This document shows positions 21,351 to 29,787 of a stretch of 32,338 nucleotides of DNA, in pieces. A program made the translations under genes and the position numbers. Where the stretch lies: NCBI GenBank assembly GCA_012735195.1, contig JAAYIC010000105.1, positions 1 through 32,338 on the forward strand, in the 5' to 3' direction. The stretch is from Bacillota bacterium (lineage in GTDB: Bacteria > Bacillota > UBA4882 > UBA10575). The notes under the pieces were generated by a model. It was not told the origin of the DNA. It worked only from the letters and a program-made list of their open reading frames with translations, and made no database searches. How positions within the stretch are numbered: position 1 is the stretch's first letter; the number at the start of each line of letters is the position of its first letter.

Positions 21351-21369
21351 AATTAGCACGCCCTTCATC

Positions 21370-23124
21370 CTACTCCGCTTTAATTCTCTCCCCCAAGGCC
21401 CGGTATTCCCTGCGGAGCTCCTCCGGCAAGTCGTCGCCGAATAGCTTGAGGAATTCGCCTTGGTCCCGCCATTCCTCTTTCCAGGCCTCCCGGTCGATCT
21501 TGCTCAACACTTGGATGACGTCGGGGGTAAGGTCCAGCCCGCTCAGGTCAAAATCATCCGCATGCGGCACGTAACCGATAGGCGTCTCCCGGGCCCCAAT
21601 CTTCCCGTGGCACCGGTCGAGAATCCACTTGAGTACCCGGAGGTTCTCGCCGTATCCGGGCCAGAGGTAATCACCATTCCCGTTCTGGCGGAACCAGTTT
21701 ACATGGAAGATCCGGGGCGGGTTTTGCATCCGCCTGCCCATCTCCAGCCAGTGGCGGAAATATTGCCCCATGTTATAACCGCAGAAAGGCAACATGGCCA
21801 TGGGGTCCCGCCGGACCACCCCGACTTCATGGGTGGCGGCGGCCGTAGTCTCCGAAGCCATGGTGGCCCCGACGTAAACCCCGTGTTCCCAGTTGAAGGA
21901 TTCGTAGACCAGCGGGGCCACCTTGGCCCGGCGCCCGCCAAAAACAATCGCGGAAATCGGAACCCCTTGCGGGTTATCCCATTCCGGGGAGAGCGTTGGC
22001 ACCTGCCGGATCGGGGTGGTGAAGCGGGAATTGGGATGGGCGCCCGGTTCCCCGGTCCCCGGAGTCCAGGGCCGGCCTTGCCAGTCGAACCCGTGCTTTG
22101 GCGGGTTGTCGTCCATCCCTTCCCACCAAACCGTCCCCTCCGGGGTCAAAACCACGTTGGTAAAGATGGTGTTCTTCTGAATCATCTCCATGGCATTGGG
22201 GTTCGTCTTATAGCTGGTACCGGGGACCACCCCGAAAATGCCGGCCTCGGGATTAACCGCCCAGAGACGGCCGTCTTCGCCAATCCGCATCCAGGCGATG
22301 TCATCGCCCAATGTCCGCACTTTGTAACCGGGAAAAGTCTTCGGGGGCCTCAGCAACGCCAGGTTGGTTTTCCCGCAGGCGCTAGGGAAGGCTGCGGCAA
22401 TATACGTAGTGTTGCCCTCCGGGTCTTCCACCCCCACAATCAACATATGTTCGGCCAGCCAGCCTTCATGCCGCCCCATATAACTGGCGATCCGTAAGGC
22501 CAGGCACTTTTTGCCCAGTAAAACATTGCCACCGTAACCCGAACCAACGCTCCAAATCGTGTTGTCCTGCGGGAAATGGCAGATAAAACGACGGTTGGGA
22601 TCCTTGTCGGCGGTGGAATGCAACCCCCGGTTGAAATCATCCCCGTCGCCCAGGTGTTCCATGGCCACCCTGCCCATCCTAGTCATGATCCCCATATTCA
22701 ATACCACATAGATACTGTCCGTGAGTTCAACCCCGACTTTACTAAAGGGCGAACCGGGCGGCCCCATAAGGTAGGGGATCACATACATGACGCGCCCTCG
22801 CATCGAACCGTCAAAAATCTTCCCCAGTTTGCTATAGGCTTCAGTCGGCGCCATCCAGTTGTTGGTCGGACCGGCTTCTTCCCTGGTTGGCGTACAGATA
22901 AAAGTGAGGTGCTCGACGCGGGCCACATCATTAACGGCAGTACGGTGCAGGACACACCCGGGCATTTTTCCCTGGTTTAACTGGATTAACTCCCCGGTCG
23001 CCAGGGCTTCTTCCGTCAGGCGTTGGCGTTCTTCTTCCGTGCCCTCAAGCCAGCAGATCTTATCGGGCTTGGTGAGCCGGGCCATCTCTTCCACCCATTC
23101 TTGTACTGCTTTGTTCTTATACAT
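21370..23124 (-). CDS. pckG: Phosphoenolpyruvate carboxykinase, GTP-dependent
   Basis: Interconverts oxaloacetate plus GTP and phosphoenolpyruvate plus CO2 plus GDP, a cytoplasmic anaplerotic or gluconeogenic step. The 584-residue length fits the GTP-type family. Start is ATG 23124, seven bases after AAGGAG; the frame extends 36 codons further but that stretch is untranslated leader. Hallmarks: P-loop FPSACGKTN at residues 246-254, GDDIAWM at 273-279, TNNWMAPTEAYSKL near 87, and RFTTPIRQ, all of the GTP rather than the ATP enzyme. Most Firmicutes carry the ATP enzyme pckA, so a GTP enzyme here is a lineage clue. It has its own promoter and terminator, placed after the lysine cluster. Oxaloacetate supply for aspartate is a possible link, but this is inference. 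Confidence 0.97.
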   Translation of the reverse strand: MYKNKAVQEWVEEMARLTKPDKICWLEGTEEERQRLTEEALATGELIQLNQGKMPGCVLHRTAVNDVARVEHLTFICTPTREEAGPTNNWMAPTEAYSKLGKIFDGSMRGRVMYVIPYLMGPPGSPFSKVGVELTDSIYVVLNMGIMTRMGRVAMEHLGDGDDFNRGLHSTADKDPNRRFICHFPQDNTIWSVGSGYGGNVLLGKKCLALRIASYMGRHEGWLAEHMLIVGVEDPEGNTTYIAAAFPSACGKTNLALLRPPKTFPGYKVRTLGDDIAWMRIGEDGRLWAVNPEAGIFGVVPGTSYKTNPNAMEMIQKNTIFTNVVLTPEGTVWWEGMDDNPPKHGFDWQGRPWTPGTGEPGAHPNSRFTTPIRQVPTLSPEWDNPQGVPISAIVFGGRRAKVAPLVYESFNWEHGVYVGATMASETTAAATHEVGVVRRDPMAMLPFCGYNMGQYFRHWLEMGRRMQNPPRIFHVNWFRQNGNGDYLWPGYGENLRVLKWILDRCHGKIGARETPIGYVPHADDFDLSGLDLTPDVIQVLSKIDREAWKEEWRDQGEFLKLFGDDLPEELRREYRALGERIKAE

Positions 23125-23295
23125 TCTTGATCTCCTTCCTGATATGGACGCGCGTCCGCGCGCTTCTACGTCTCGTTCATTGTTTTTTGCTCTATTGTTA
23201 TAAAAGAAACGAGGCAAATTATACCCCTTCAATTATCCGGTTATGCGCGGGGAAGGACAGTTGAAGTGGTAGCCCATCCAGCATAATTTTTTCTT

Positions 23296-23325
23296 ACTAT
23301 ATCACGCAGTACAAGCAGTTGTCAA
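23296..23325 (-). promoter_or_regulatory. Sigma-A-type promoter of pckG
   Basis: On the minus strand TTGACA (23320-23325), an 18-base spacer, then TATAGT (23296-23301) preceded by TG one base upstream, an extended -10. Transcription would begin near 23288, giving a leader of about 165 bases before the pckG start. The leader includes the perfect 12-base palindrome GGACGCGCGTCC at 23146-23157. Confidence 0.72.
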
Positions 23326-23336
23326 TGAAATCGCCG

Positions 23337-23370
23337 CATGTATACGGTATAATTTCATGTATACCGTACA
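23337..23370. promoter_or_regulatory. Paired repeat, candidate operator upstream of pckG
   Basis: Two near-identical copies CATGTATACGGTATA (23337-23351) and CATGTATACCGTACA (23356-23370), 19 bases apart start to start. The same bases also form an imperfect inverted repeat, ATACGGTATA facing TATACCGTAC. The pair lies about 12 bases upstream of the pckG -35 box, a position suited to an activator or a regulator bound as two dimers. The cognate protein is unknown. Confidence 0.5.
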
Positions 23371-23403
23371 ATTTTAAGAAGGGGCGTCCGGGTACGGACC
23401 AGA

Positions 23404-24285
23404 TTACAACAGACCCAGCCCGCGCAAGACCTCCTTTAAGGAATCCAGTTCAGAGGCGGTTGCTTCCACCAGGGGCAAACGGGTGGAACCCACATTAACC
23501 CCTAGCAAATTCAGAGCGGCCTTTACCATAATGGGGTTGGTTGTCAAAAACAAGGCTTTGAAGAGGGGCAACAGTTCATTGTGGGCCCGGGCCGCCTTCT
23601 CTACCGCCCCTTGTAGATAATCATTGATCATCGACGCTATTCTCCGCCCAGCGAGATGCGAGGCGACGCTCACTACACCCACTCCCCCCACAGAGAGGAT
23701 GGGCAGGGTCATGCTGTCGTCTCCACTGTAAACCAGGAAGCTTTTTGGTAAAACCCGTACCATCTCCGCGGCCTGGTTAAGATCTCCGGACGCCTCTTTC
23801 AAGGCGATGATATTATCGATCTCCGCCAGACGGGCCATGGTGGCAGGTGAGATGTTCACCGCGGTCCTCCCCGGAACATTATAAACCATCACCGGCAAAG
23901 AAGTGGCCTCGGCGATCGCCCGGTAATGCCGGTAAAGCCCTTCCTGGGGCGGTTTGTTGTAATAGGGCGCCACTGCCATGATCCCGTCCACCCCTGTTTT
24001 CTCCGCTTCTTTGGTTAACTCAACGCTCTTTTGTGTATTGTTGGTGCCGGTACCGGCGATGACCACCGCCTTTCCCCCTACCGATTCCACAACCGTCGCA
24101 AACAGCTTCAGCTTTTCTTCATCGCTCAATGTAGGGGATTCCCCGGTTGTTCCGGCCACTACCATTCCATCCGATCCGTTCTCCACCAGTCTCCGGGCCA
24201 ACTTACCAGCGGCTTCGTAATCAACGTCGCCTTCTTCGTTAAAAGGAGTAACCATCGCTGTCAAAACCCGTCCGAATTCCACCAT
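23404..24285 (-). CDS. dapA: 4-hydroxy-tetrahydrodipicolinate synthase
   Basis: Condenses pyruvate with aspartate semialdehyde, the committed step to diaminopimelate, lysine and dipicolinate. The 293-residue length is typical. The Schiff-base lysine is Lys163 (ALKEASGD), the catalytic tyrosine Tyr135 (YNVPGRT), and the GTTGE motif sits at 45-49. ATG 24285 follows AGGGTG by eight bases. It is last in the dapB-dpaA-dpaB-asd-dapG-dapA series. The gap of about 210 bases from dapG contains an extended -10 element, so dapA may also be transcribed on its own. Confidence 0.97.
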   Translation of the reverse strand: MVEFGRVLTAMVTPFNEEGDVDYEAAGKLARRLVENGSDGMVVAGTTGESPTLSDEEKLKLFATVVESVGGKAVVIAGTGTNNTQKSVELTKEAEKTGVDGIMAVAPYYNKPPQEGLYRHYRAIAEATSLPVMVYNVPGRTAVNISPATMARLAEIDNIIALKEASGDLNQAAEMVRVLPKSFLVYSGDDSMTLPILSVGGVGVVSVASHLAGRRIASMINDYLQGAVEKAARAHNELLPLFKALFLTTNPIMVKAALNLLGVNVGSTRLPLVEATASELDSLKEVLRGLGLL

Positions 24286-24397
24286 AAGTAATACACCCTA
24301 TCATTTTACCCTGTATTCACTAATCCGGGACGCGCGCGCCATAAATCCGGTAGTATTATTTCCTTTACACACGCGGGCATCCGTGCCGGTGGTACCA

Positions 24398-24406
24398 ATT
24401 ATATCA
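24398..24406 (-). promoter_or_regulatory. Extended -10 element, possible dapA promoter
   Basis: Minus strand reads TG-A-TATAAT (-10 at 24398-24403), a full-consensus extended -10, in the gap between dapG and dapA. The region 17 bases upstream gives only TTTAAA as a -35. Transcription would begin near 24391, with a leader of about 105 bases. Confidence 0.45.
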
Positions 24407-24496
24407 CCTTCCCGGAGAACTTTAAAATCTCCTTTGTCCACTCCCAACCAGGCGCAAAGGAGTATCCGGCGGTATTCCGGGATAAAGGCTGTTTTT

Positions 24497-25756
24497 CTAG
24501 TAATTTCCGTTTTTCTGTCCGTCCGCCGCTGATGACAGTTGAAATTCCTCGTGCAAGGCAAGGAGAACCCGCGGCAGGTCCTCTTTCTTCACCAAACAGG
24601 CGATGCTGGTATGGGAATCCGTAGTCTGAAAGACGGGCGCCCGGGCCTTTTTCAGTCCTTGCACCACCCGGGCCATCACCCCGGGAACTCCCCGCATGCC
24701 GGCGCCGGTCACCGCCACTTTAGCAAAGCCCGTTGCCGCGTTTATTTTTAACCCGGTCTTCGCGAGCAAGGAAAGGGCCTGCCGGTAATGGGCTTCTTTA
24801 ATTATGAAAGAGATGGCCTTTGGGGAAACCTGGATCATATCAAGACTGATCCCCGCCTCCGCCAAAAGACAAAAAACCTCTAGAAGCAGATCGCTCCGGT
24901 TAAGGTCTTCCCCGGAAGTCAGCTCTATCCGGGCCATCCCCCCGGTATGCGCCAATCCGGTAACGGTTTTATCCCCTTTGATCGCCGTTTCCCCGGGCGA
25001 TGCGTCCACGTGCCTGTCAGTGACCAATGTGCCTTCTCCCCTGGAAAAAGTGGACTTGATCCGGAGGGGTACCCGCCCTGCTCCGGCAATCTCCACCGCC
25101 CGCGGATGGATAACTTTGGCTCCCTGATGCGCCATTTCACAAAGTTCATTGTAGGTCATGACTCTGACCGGCCGGGCCTGGGGAACGGCCCGGGGATCGG
25201 CGGTCATGACCCCGTCCACATCAGTAAAAATCTCCACTGCTTCAGCCTGGAGGGCCACCCCCAAAGCGGCGGCGGTGATATCGCTTCCCCCTCTCCCCAG
25301 GGTGGTGAATTCCCCATCCCGGCTTACTCCCTGAAAACCGGCGACAACGGCAATTTTCTCTTCTTCCAAACACTTGATGATTCGTTCCGGCTTAACAGCC
25401 AAAATCCGCGCATCCTCATACCGCCGTTCCGTCAGGATCCCGCTTTGACCGCCGGTAAAAGCCATTGCCGGCAGGCCGGCGGCGGCCAGGGATTGCACCA
25501 TAAAGACGGCGGAGATAATCTCGCCACAGTTGAGGAGTAAAGCCATCTCCCGCCGGTCAATGGCCGCCCTTTCCTCGCAAGCCCGGGCAAGCAGAGTATC
25601 AGTGGCATAGGGGTCCCCCTGCCGGCCCATGGCCGAGACAACAACCACCGGGTGATAGCCCTGCTCCCGCGCCTCCCGGATCCTGGCCGCCGCCTGCTTC
25701 CGCTTTTCTACCGTGGCCACTGAAGTGCCGCCAAATTTTTGCACTAAAATTCTCAA
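24497..25756 (-). CDS. dapG: Aspartate kinase, DapG-like (aspartokinase I type)
   Basis: Phosphorylates aspartate with ATP, the first step of the aspartate pathway. The start is placed at TTG 25756, six bases after GAAGGA, giving M-RILVQKFGGTSVA as in other aspartokinases and 419 residues; the frame extends seven codons further to a TTG at 25777. Motifs: KFGGTS at 7-12, TTLGRGGSD at 151-159, FTDVDGVMTADPR at 177-189. The C-terminal portion (about 260-400) contains two ACT domains (LLEVFCLLAEAGISLDMIQ, KVAVTGAGMRGVPGVMARV). By position and by analogy with Bacillus subtilis dapG this would be the diaminopimelate-responsive isozyme; the effector is not proven by sequence. Confidence 0.93.
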   Translation of the reverse strand: MRILVQKFGGTSVATVEKRKQAAARIREAREQGYHPVVVVSAMGRQGDPYATDTLLARACEERAAIDRREMALLLNCGEIISAVFMVQSLAAAGLPAMAFTGGQSGILTERRYEDARILAVKPERIIKCLEEEKIAVVAGFQGVSRDGEFTTLGRGGSDITAAALGVALQAEAVEIFTDVDGVMTADPRAVPQARPVRVMTYNELCEMAHQGAKVIHPRAVEIAGAGRVPLRIKSTFSRGEGTLVTDRHVDASPGETAIKGDKTVTGLAHTGGMARIELTSGEDLNRSDLLLEVFCLLAEAGISLDMIQVSPKAISFIIKEAHYRQALSLLAKTGLKINAATGFAKVAVTGAGMRGVPGVMARVVQGLKKARAPVFQTTDSHTSIACLVKKEDLPRVLLALHEEFQLSSAADGQKNGNY

Positions 25757-25799
25757 GGATCTTCCTTCTTTCTGCAAACGTGCCCCGGAGATTCCGGTA

Positions 25800-25918
25800 C
25801 CGCGCAGGGGAAACGGCCCCGGTAGAAAACCGCCCGTACCGGGCGTAAGCTGTGCGCAAATCCGTGCGCAGTTCCGCCCGTACGCGGACCCGTACGCCCC
25901 GGCAACGCCCGACCGCGG
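25800..25918. repeat. GC-rich repeat-bearing gap between asd and dapG
   Basis: This gap holds three copies of GTACGGG on the minus strand, two copies of TGCGCAC 15 bases apart, and CGTACGCGGACCCGTACG on the plus strand. Words of the type TGCGCA and GTACG also fill the block at 21160-21350 and the end of the ylmC-like gene near 29800. No gene is visible. A folded intercistronic RNA could affect the relative expression of asd and dapG. Confidence 0.45.
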
Positions 25919-26947
25919 CTAGAGCAGATTTTTCTCCGCCATATACACGGCGATCTGTACCGCATTGGTGGCCGCCCCTTTTAGCAGGTTGTCCGCTACC
26001 ACCCAGAGGTTGAGCCCGTTGGGTACGGAGAAGTCTTCCCGGATCCGGCCGACAAAAACCTCATCCCGCCCGGCCGCGGTTATGGGCATAGGATACAGGT
26101 TTGCCGAGGGTTCATCCAACACGACCACCCCCGGGGTCTCTGCCAGGATCTTCTTTGCCTCGCCGGCCGTTAGTTTCTTTTCGGTTTCGATATTTATCGA
26201 TTCACTGTGACCCCGGAAAACCGGGACCCGGACGGTGGTTGCCGTGACTTGAACCGTCTCATCGTCCAGGATTTTCTGGGTTTCCCGGATCATTTTCCAC
26301 TCTTCGGCAGTATACCCGGTTTCGTCGAATTTATCAATATGCGGTAAGGCATTGAAAGCGATCCGGTGCGGGTAGACCTTGTTCTCCGTTTCCCGCCCTT
26401 CCACATAAGCCCTGATCTGCTCTTCCAGTTCCACCACGGCCTTATGGCCCGAACCGGAGACCGCCTGGTAGGTACTGACCACTACCCTCTTGATCCGGGC
26501 GGTGTCATGAATGGGTTTTAAGACCATTACCATCTGGATCGTCGAACAGTTGGGGTTGGCAATCAATTTCGCCCCTGCATATGCGCCTTTTTCGGTGAGA
26601 ACATCCCCGTTGACCTCAGGGACGACCAGTGGCACGCCGGGCTCCATCCGCCAGGCGCTGCTGTTATCGATGACCACTACTCCCCGTTCCACAGCCTCCG
26701 GCGCCAGTTGCCGGCTGGGTCCCCCGCCGGCACTGAAGAGGGCAAAATCCAAACCGGCAAAACGTTCCGGATCCGTCAGTTCAATCACATATTCCTCTCC
26801 GCGGAAACTCACCCGGCGCCCGGCAGAACGCGCTGTGGCGAAAAGGCGTAGTTCGGTAACGGGTAGCGAGCTGTTCTCCAAAACCTTGATCATTTCTAAC
26901 CCGACGGCGCCACCGGCACCGACAATGCCAACACGATATTCTTTCAA
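25919..26947 (-). CDS. asd: Aspartate-semialdehyde dehydrogenase
   Basis: Reduces aspartyl phosphate to aspartate semialdehyde with NADPH. The start is placed at TTG 26947, directly behind AGGAGG at nine bases; the frame reaches an ATG at 27007 that has no ribosome site and would add a Glu-rich tail of 20 residues. The 342-residue protein has the NADP-binding GIVGAGGAVG at 7-16, the catalytic cysteine in NPNCSTIQ (Cys134) and the base histidine in VFRGHSES (His247). It sits between dpaB and dapG as in the Bacillus dpa-asd-dapG-dapA operon and feeds DapA. Confidence 0.96.
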   Translation of the reverse strand: MKEYRVGIVGAGGAVGLEMIKVLENSSLPVTELRLFATARSAGRRVSFRGEEYVIELTDPERFAGLDFALFSAGGGPSRQLAPEAVERGVVVIDNSSAWRMEPGVPLVVPEVNGDVLTEKGAYAGAKLIANPNCSTIQMVMVLKPIHDTARIKRVVVSTYQAVSGSGHKAVVELEEQIRAYVEGRETENKVYPHRIAFNALPHIDKFDETGYTAEEWKMIRETQKILDDETVQVTATTVRVPVFRGHSESINIETEKKLTAGEAKKILAETPGVVVLDEPSANLYPMPITAAGRDEVFVGRIREDFSVPNGLNLWVVADNLLKGAATNAVQIAVYMAEKNLL

Positions 26948-27063
26948 TGGTTTCTCCTCCTGTTCCTCGTTTTTTTCTTGATTTATTATGATTTCCTGGC
27001 TATCCATCTAGCTTGCTTTATCCCGGTGGGCAGAATCAGCCCCGGCAAACCGTCAACCGTTCC

Positions 27064-27648
27064 TTAACTCCCCAACAGTACCGGCTGTAACTGACAGCCT
27101 CTTAACGCCGCTTCAACGGTAGCCGGCAACAAATCCATCTTGGAAACAAGAGACTTCGGTTTTTCTACCGGGTTATCCTGCCGGAAAGGAACAACAAAAA
27201 AGAACTTCCGGTTAAATAAGGCGGCCAGGTGCTGAAAAGTCCCGCCCAAGCCGTCATTGGTCGCAATCGCCGCCACCACCGGCCTTTCATTGCGCCAATG
27301 GGCCTTGCAGGCAAGTGTTACCGGTGTATCCGAAAGCCCCATAGCCAGCCGGGCCAGGGTGGTCCCAGTGCAGGGCGCCACCACCATGATATCGAGTTTT
27401 TTCTCCGGACCGATGGGCTCCACTTCTGTCAATTTCAGCCAGGGCTCTCTCCCGGCCAAAGCCCGGACCTGGGCTAAAACTTCTTTAGCCCTGTTAAACC
27501 TGGTGTCGGTTCCGGCCACTGCTGGTGAGAGGATGGGAAAAACCTCCGCGCCTTCTTTTATTAACTTCTCCATCTCCGGCAATACTTCTGCTATCGTACA
27601 ATGGGATCCGGTTAACCCAAATCCGATCCTAACCCCGGAAAGCCGCAT
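27064..27648 (-). CDS. dpaB: Dipicolinate synthase subunit B
   Basis: Flavoprotein-like subunit that, with DpaA, makes dipicolinic acid (spore-core DPA) from dihydrodipicolinate in the sporulation mother cell. Start is ATG 27648, behind GGAGGTG, giving 194 residues; the frame runs eleven codons further without a site. The N-terminus MRLSGVRIGFGLTGSHCTI is the typical opening of SpoVFB, and PCTGTTLARLAMGLSDTP with ATNDGLGG are flavoprotein-fold motifs. It begins 29 bases after the dpaA stop. It is one of the firmest pieces of evidence that this organism makes endospores. Confidence 0.95.
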   Translation of the reverse strand: MRLSGVRIGFGLTGSHCTIAEVLPEMEKLIKEGAEVFPILSPAVAGTDTRFNRAKEVLAQVRALAGREPWLKLTEVEPIGPEKKLDIMVVAPCTGTTLARLAMGLSDTPVTLACKAHWRNERPVVAAIATNDGLGGTFQHLAALFNRKFFFVVPFRQDNPVEKPKSLVSKMDLLPATVEAALRGCQLQPVLLGS

Positions 27649-27677
27649 GCTTGCACCTCCAAATCCGGCGGCCGGAA

Positions 27678-28571
27678 TCAACCCGGCCGCGCGTACGCTT
27701 CCTCTAATAAGCCTGGAAGGTGGGTGGCAAGGATTTTTCCTGCGGTGCAGGGAGCTACTTTCCCCGGTAGCCCCGGCGCCGGGAAGGCTTTGATCCCTAT
27801 CCGTCCGGCGGCGTCAAAATCTGTCCCCCAAGGCGCTGAAGCCAGGTCGATAATTAAAACCCGGGAAGGTGCTTCCTGCAGAATACCGGCGGTTAAGACC
27901 GGCGCTGGAATGGTGTTGAAGACAATATCCGCTTTCCGGATCTCCTGTCCCAGCCTGGAAAGGGCTGTTCCCAGAGCGCCGGTGGCCGCTGCTTCTTCAA
28001 GTTGCCGGGGGTCTCTGGCCACTACGATGACCCGGGCGCCCAAAGCCAATAGCCTTTTGGTCAAGGCCCGGGCCACCCGCCCGTAACCCAGCACCAAACA
28101 GGTGGAACCGTCAATAGTAAAGGGGGTGTGCTCCATTGCCAATTGAATGGCGCCCTCCGCAGTGGGTATGGCATTGGGAAGGGCAATCTCATCCCTCTCC
28201 GCATACTCCAATACCTTAATCCCATGGGCGGCCGCTGCTTCCTTCAATTGCCGGGGCAGGGATCCGGCTGCCACCACCGAGGAAACCGGCAACCGGGCAA
28301 AAAACTCCGGGCCAATTTTTATTTCCACACCGGCATTGGAGCCGACTATTCCTTCGGCATTTACCCCGCTGATTGGGAAGACCGTCACCCCGGCGCCGTC
28401 GATCGCCTCCGCCAGCGAATCTACGGGAAAAAGAGAAGCATCCGGGGGAATATTGGCCAGTCCGTAGGTCTTCACCCAGGCCGCCTGTTTTGCCAAGGCC
28501 TGCGCCACCATAACCTGGCGTCCGTCTCCTCCCACAACGGCGATACCGGCGCCCGCAAGGCCTCCTGCCAT
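27678..28571 (-). CDS. dpaA: Dipicolinate synthase subunit A
   Basis: NAD(P)-binding subunit of dipicolinate synthase (SpoVFA), oxidising dihydrodipicolinate to DPA. Of 297 residues, the N-terminal domain opens GAGIAVVGGDGRQ and the second Rossmann fold has LGYGRVARAL at 161-170. NAIPTAEGAIQLAME at 133-147 is characteristic of the family. ATG 28571 lies ten bases after GAGGAGG. The gap of 98 bases from dapB shows no clear promoter; a mother-cell sigma promoter was looked for and not convincingly found. Encoded directly after DapB, the enzyme that competes for the same substrate. Confidence 0.96.
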   Translation of the reverse strand: MAGGLAGAGIAVVGGDGRQVMVAQALAKQAAWVKTYGLANIPPDASLFPVDSLAEAIDGAGVTVFPISGVNAEGIVGSNAGVEIKIGPEFFARLPVSSVVAAGSLPRQLKEAAAAHGIKVLEYAERDEIALPNAIPTAEGAIQLAMEHTPFTIDGSTCLVLGYGRVARALTKRLLALGARVIVVARDPRQLEEAAATGALGTALSRLGQEIRKADIVFNTIPAPVLTAGILQEAPSRVLIIDLASAPWGTDFDAAGRIGIKAFPAPGLPGKVAPCTAGKILATHLPGLLEEAYARPG

Positions 28572-28669
28572 CGGGAATAATCCTCCTCTCGGAAATCTCC
28601 AGGCAATTACTTAAGCATTATTGTAGTAGCAGTATATTCCCGGCCGGACCCGGAGGTGCGGAGGGGCGG

Positions 28670-29473
28670 TTAAGAAAGGAAGGCTTCCAGACCGTTGAAA
28701 AACCCCTTTTCCTTGACTACTTTTCTAATCGCCAGCAAGACACCGGGCATAAATGAGGAACGGTCCAGTGAATCATGGCGGATCGTCAAGGTTTGTCCCA
28801 TACCGCCAAATATTACTTCCTGATGGGCAACAAGCCCCGGCAATCTGACACTGTGAATATGCACTCCGGAGAGTTCTCCACCCCTGGCCCCTTTTACCTT
28901 CTCCAATGGACTGGGTTTGGCCGGCGGTTGCTGCCCGGCACGGCCGGAGTTAATTGCCTCCACTGTTTTCAGGGCTGTCCCGGACGGGGCGTCAATCTTC
29001 TTATCATGGTGTAACTCAATAATCTCCACTTCCGGAAAGAACCTGGCCGCTTCAGCGGCAAACCGCATCATCAAAATGGCGCCAATGGCAAAATTCGGCG
29101 CAACCAGAAAAGCCCGGCCCGCTTTGGCCGCCAGGCGGGCAATCTCCTCCAGGTTCTCTTTGGTCAAGCCGGTGGTCCCGATTACTCCGGCCACCCCCGC
29201 TTCCGCCGCCAGCCTGATATTTTCCATAACCGCCAGCGGCGTGGTAAAATCCACCATTACCTGTGGGTTGGTCTTGCTGATCGTCTCGGAGAGATCCGGG
29301 CTGATCATGACCCCCGTTTTCTCAACCCCCGCGGTCCGGCAGGCATCTTTCCCTACCCCTGCTTTGTCCACCGCACCGACCAATTCCATATCCGGTTGGG
29401 CGGAAACCGCTTTCACCACTTCCCGGCCCATACGGCCGTAGGCCCCGGATACCAGTACTCTAATTGGTGCCAA
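28670..29473 (-). CDS. dapB: 4-hydroxy-tetrahydrodipicolinate reductase
   Basis: Reduces the DapA product with NAD(P)H towards diaminopimelate and lysine. The start codon is TTG 29473, five bases after GAGGAGGGG; 267 residues. Motifs: nucleotide-binding GAYGRMG at 10-16, DFTTP at 75-79, GTTG at 99-102, APNFAIG at 125-131, and the catalytic HHDKKIDAPSGT at 155-166. It is the first gene after the lysine riboswitch and so the most directly controlled. In Bacillus subtilis dapB is located elsewhere, so its position at the head of the dpa-asd-dapG-dapA operon is a rearrangement. Confidence 0.96.
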   Translation of the reverse strand: MAPIRVLVSGAYGRMGREVVKAVSAQPDMELVGAVDKAGVGKDACRTAGVEKTGVMISPDLSETISKTNPQVMVDFTTPLAVMENIRLAAEAGVAGVIGTTGLTKENLEEIARLAAKAGRAFLVAPNFAIGAILMMRFAAEAARFFPEVEIIELHHDKKIDAPSGTALKTVEAINSGRAGQQPPAKPSPLEKVKGARGGELSGVHIHSVRLPGLVAHQEVIFGGMGQTLTIRHDSLDRSSFMPGVLLAIRKVVKEKGFFNGLEAFLS

Positions 29474-29497
29474 AGCTTCCCCTCCTCGTCACTGATG

Positions 29498-29522
29498 AAA
29501 AAAAGGTTGGCCCTAGCCAACC
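29498..29522 (-). terminator. Riboswitch-controlled terminator before dapB
   Basis: Perfect seven-base stem GGTTGGC / GCCAACC with a four-base loop followed on the minus strand by TTTTTTT (29498-29504). It sits between the lysine aptamer and the dapB ribosome-binding site, the normal position of the expression platform. Lysine binding would favour its formation. Confidence 0.85.
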
Positions 29523-29562
29523 CCTGATCATTCCGAAACCCTTTGGTTTCTGTCATTGGTGG

Positions 29563-29735
29563 CAAGATAGCGCTTCACCGCTTTGGGTGACAGTCCCGCA
29601 GTTTTTAACTGCGGTCCCAGCCGGTTGCCTAAGCCCCAACAACCGGCTTCGGCGGCGGTCCCTTTCCCCGGAACTCACCGGCGGGCTTACGCCTCCCCCC
29701 GGATACTCTTGACCGTCCGCGCCTCTACTCTGCCC
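29563..29735 (-). promoter_or_regulatory. Lysine riboswitch (L box)
   Basis: The minus strand carries the conserved elements of the lysine aptamer in order: AGAGGCGCGGA, CAAGAGTA, GGGGAAAGGGA, CGCCGAAGC, a long hairpin (GCCGGTTG...CAACCGGC), GGCTGGGA, CCGCAGTT/AACTGCGG, GGACTGTCA and the closing GCGCTATCT. These correspond element by element to the Bacillus lysC leader as I recall it. Lysine binding stabilises the aptamer and allows the downstream terminator to form, reducing transcription of the dapB-to-dapA operon. Confidence 0.93.
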
Positions 29736-29758
29736 CTTTTTTCAATTGTATTACATCT

Positions 29759-29787
29759 ATTCTCCTACATTTTTCGTCCCTTGTCAA
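29759..29787 (-). promoter_or_regulatory. Sigma-A-type promoter of the dapB operon
   Basis: Perfect -35 TTGACA (29782-29787), 17-base spacer, then GAGAAT (29759-29764; four of six match). Transcription would start about 15 bases before the riboswitch. The -35 box overlaps the stop codon of the upstream ylmC-like gene, which is therefore a separate unit or reads through. Confidence 0.6.

Noticed and set aside
21033-21368. Open frame of 111 codons on the minus strand after pckG
   Set aside because: It runs through the pckG terminator and the inverted-repeat block, has an odd Cys/Arg/Ala-rich composition, no ribosome-binding site and no recognisable domain.
23319-23353. Plus-strand promoter with TATAAT at 23348
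   Set aside because: The nearest TTGTCA is 23 bases upstream, too far, and the first gene reached on the plus strand is several kilobases away; the bases are better explained as part of the paired repeat.
23385-23399. Hairpin GTCCG/CGGAC after dapA as a terminator
   Set aside because: Only five base pairs and followed by GCCCCTTCTT rather than a T tract; too weak to call.
24286-24496. Possible T-box or small gene in the dapG-dapA gap (GGTACCACCGGCACGG)
   Set aside because: The T-box core GGGTGGNACCGCG is absent and no specifier stem or terminator is evident; the open frame across it overlaps the dapG end in another frame.
28572-28669. Mother-cell sigma promoter before dpaA (GAATATA ... TACAATA)
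   Set aside because: The -35-like and -10-like elements are at the wrong spacing for sigma-E or sigma-K consensus.
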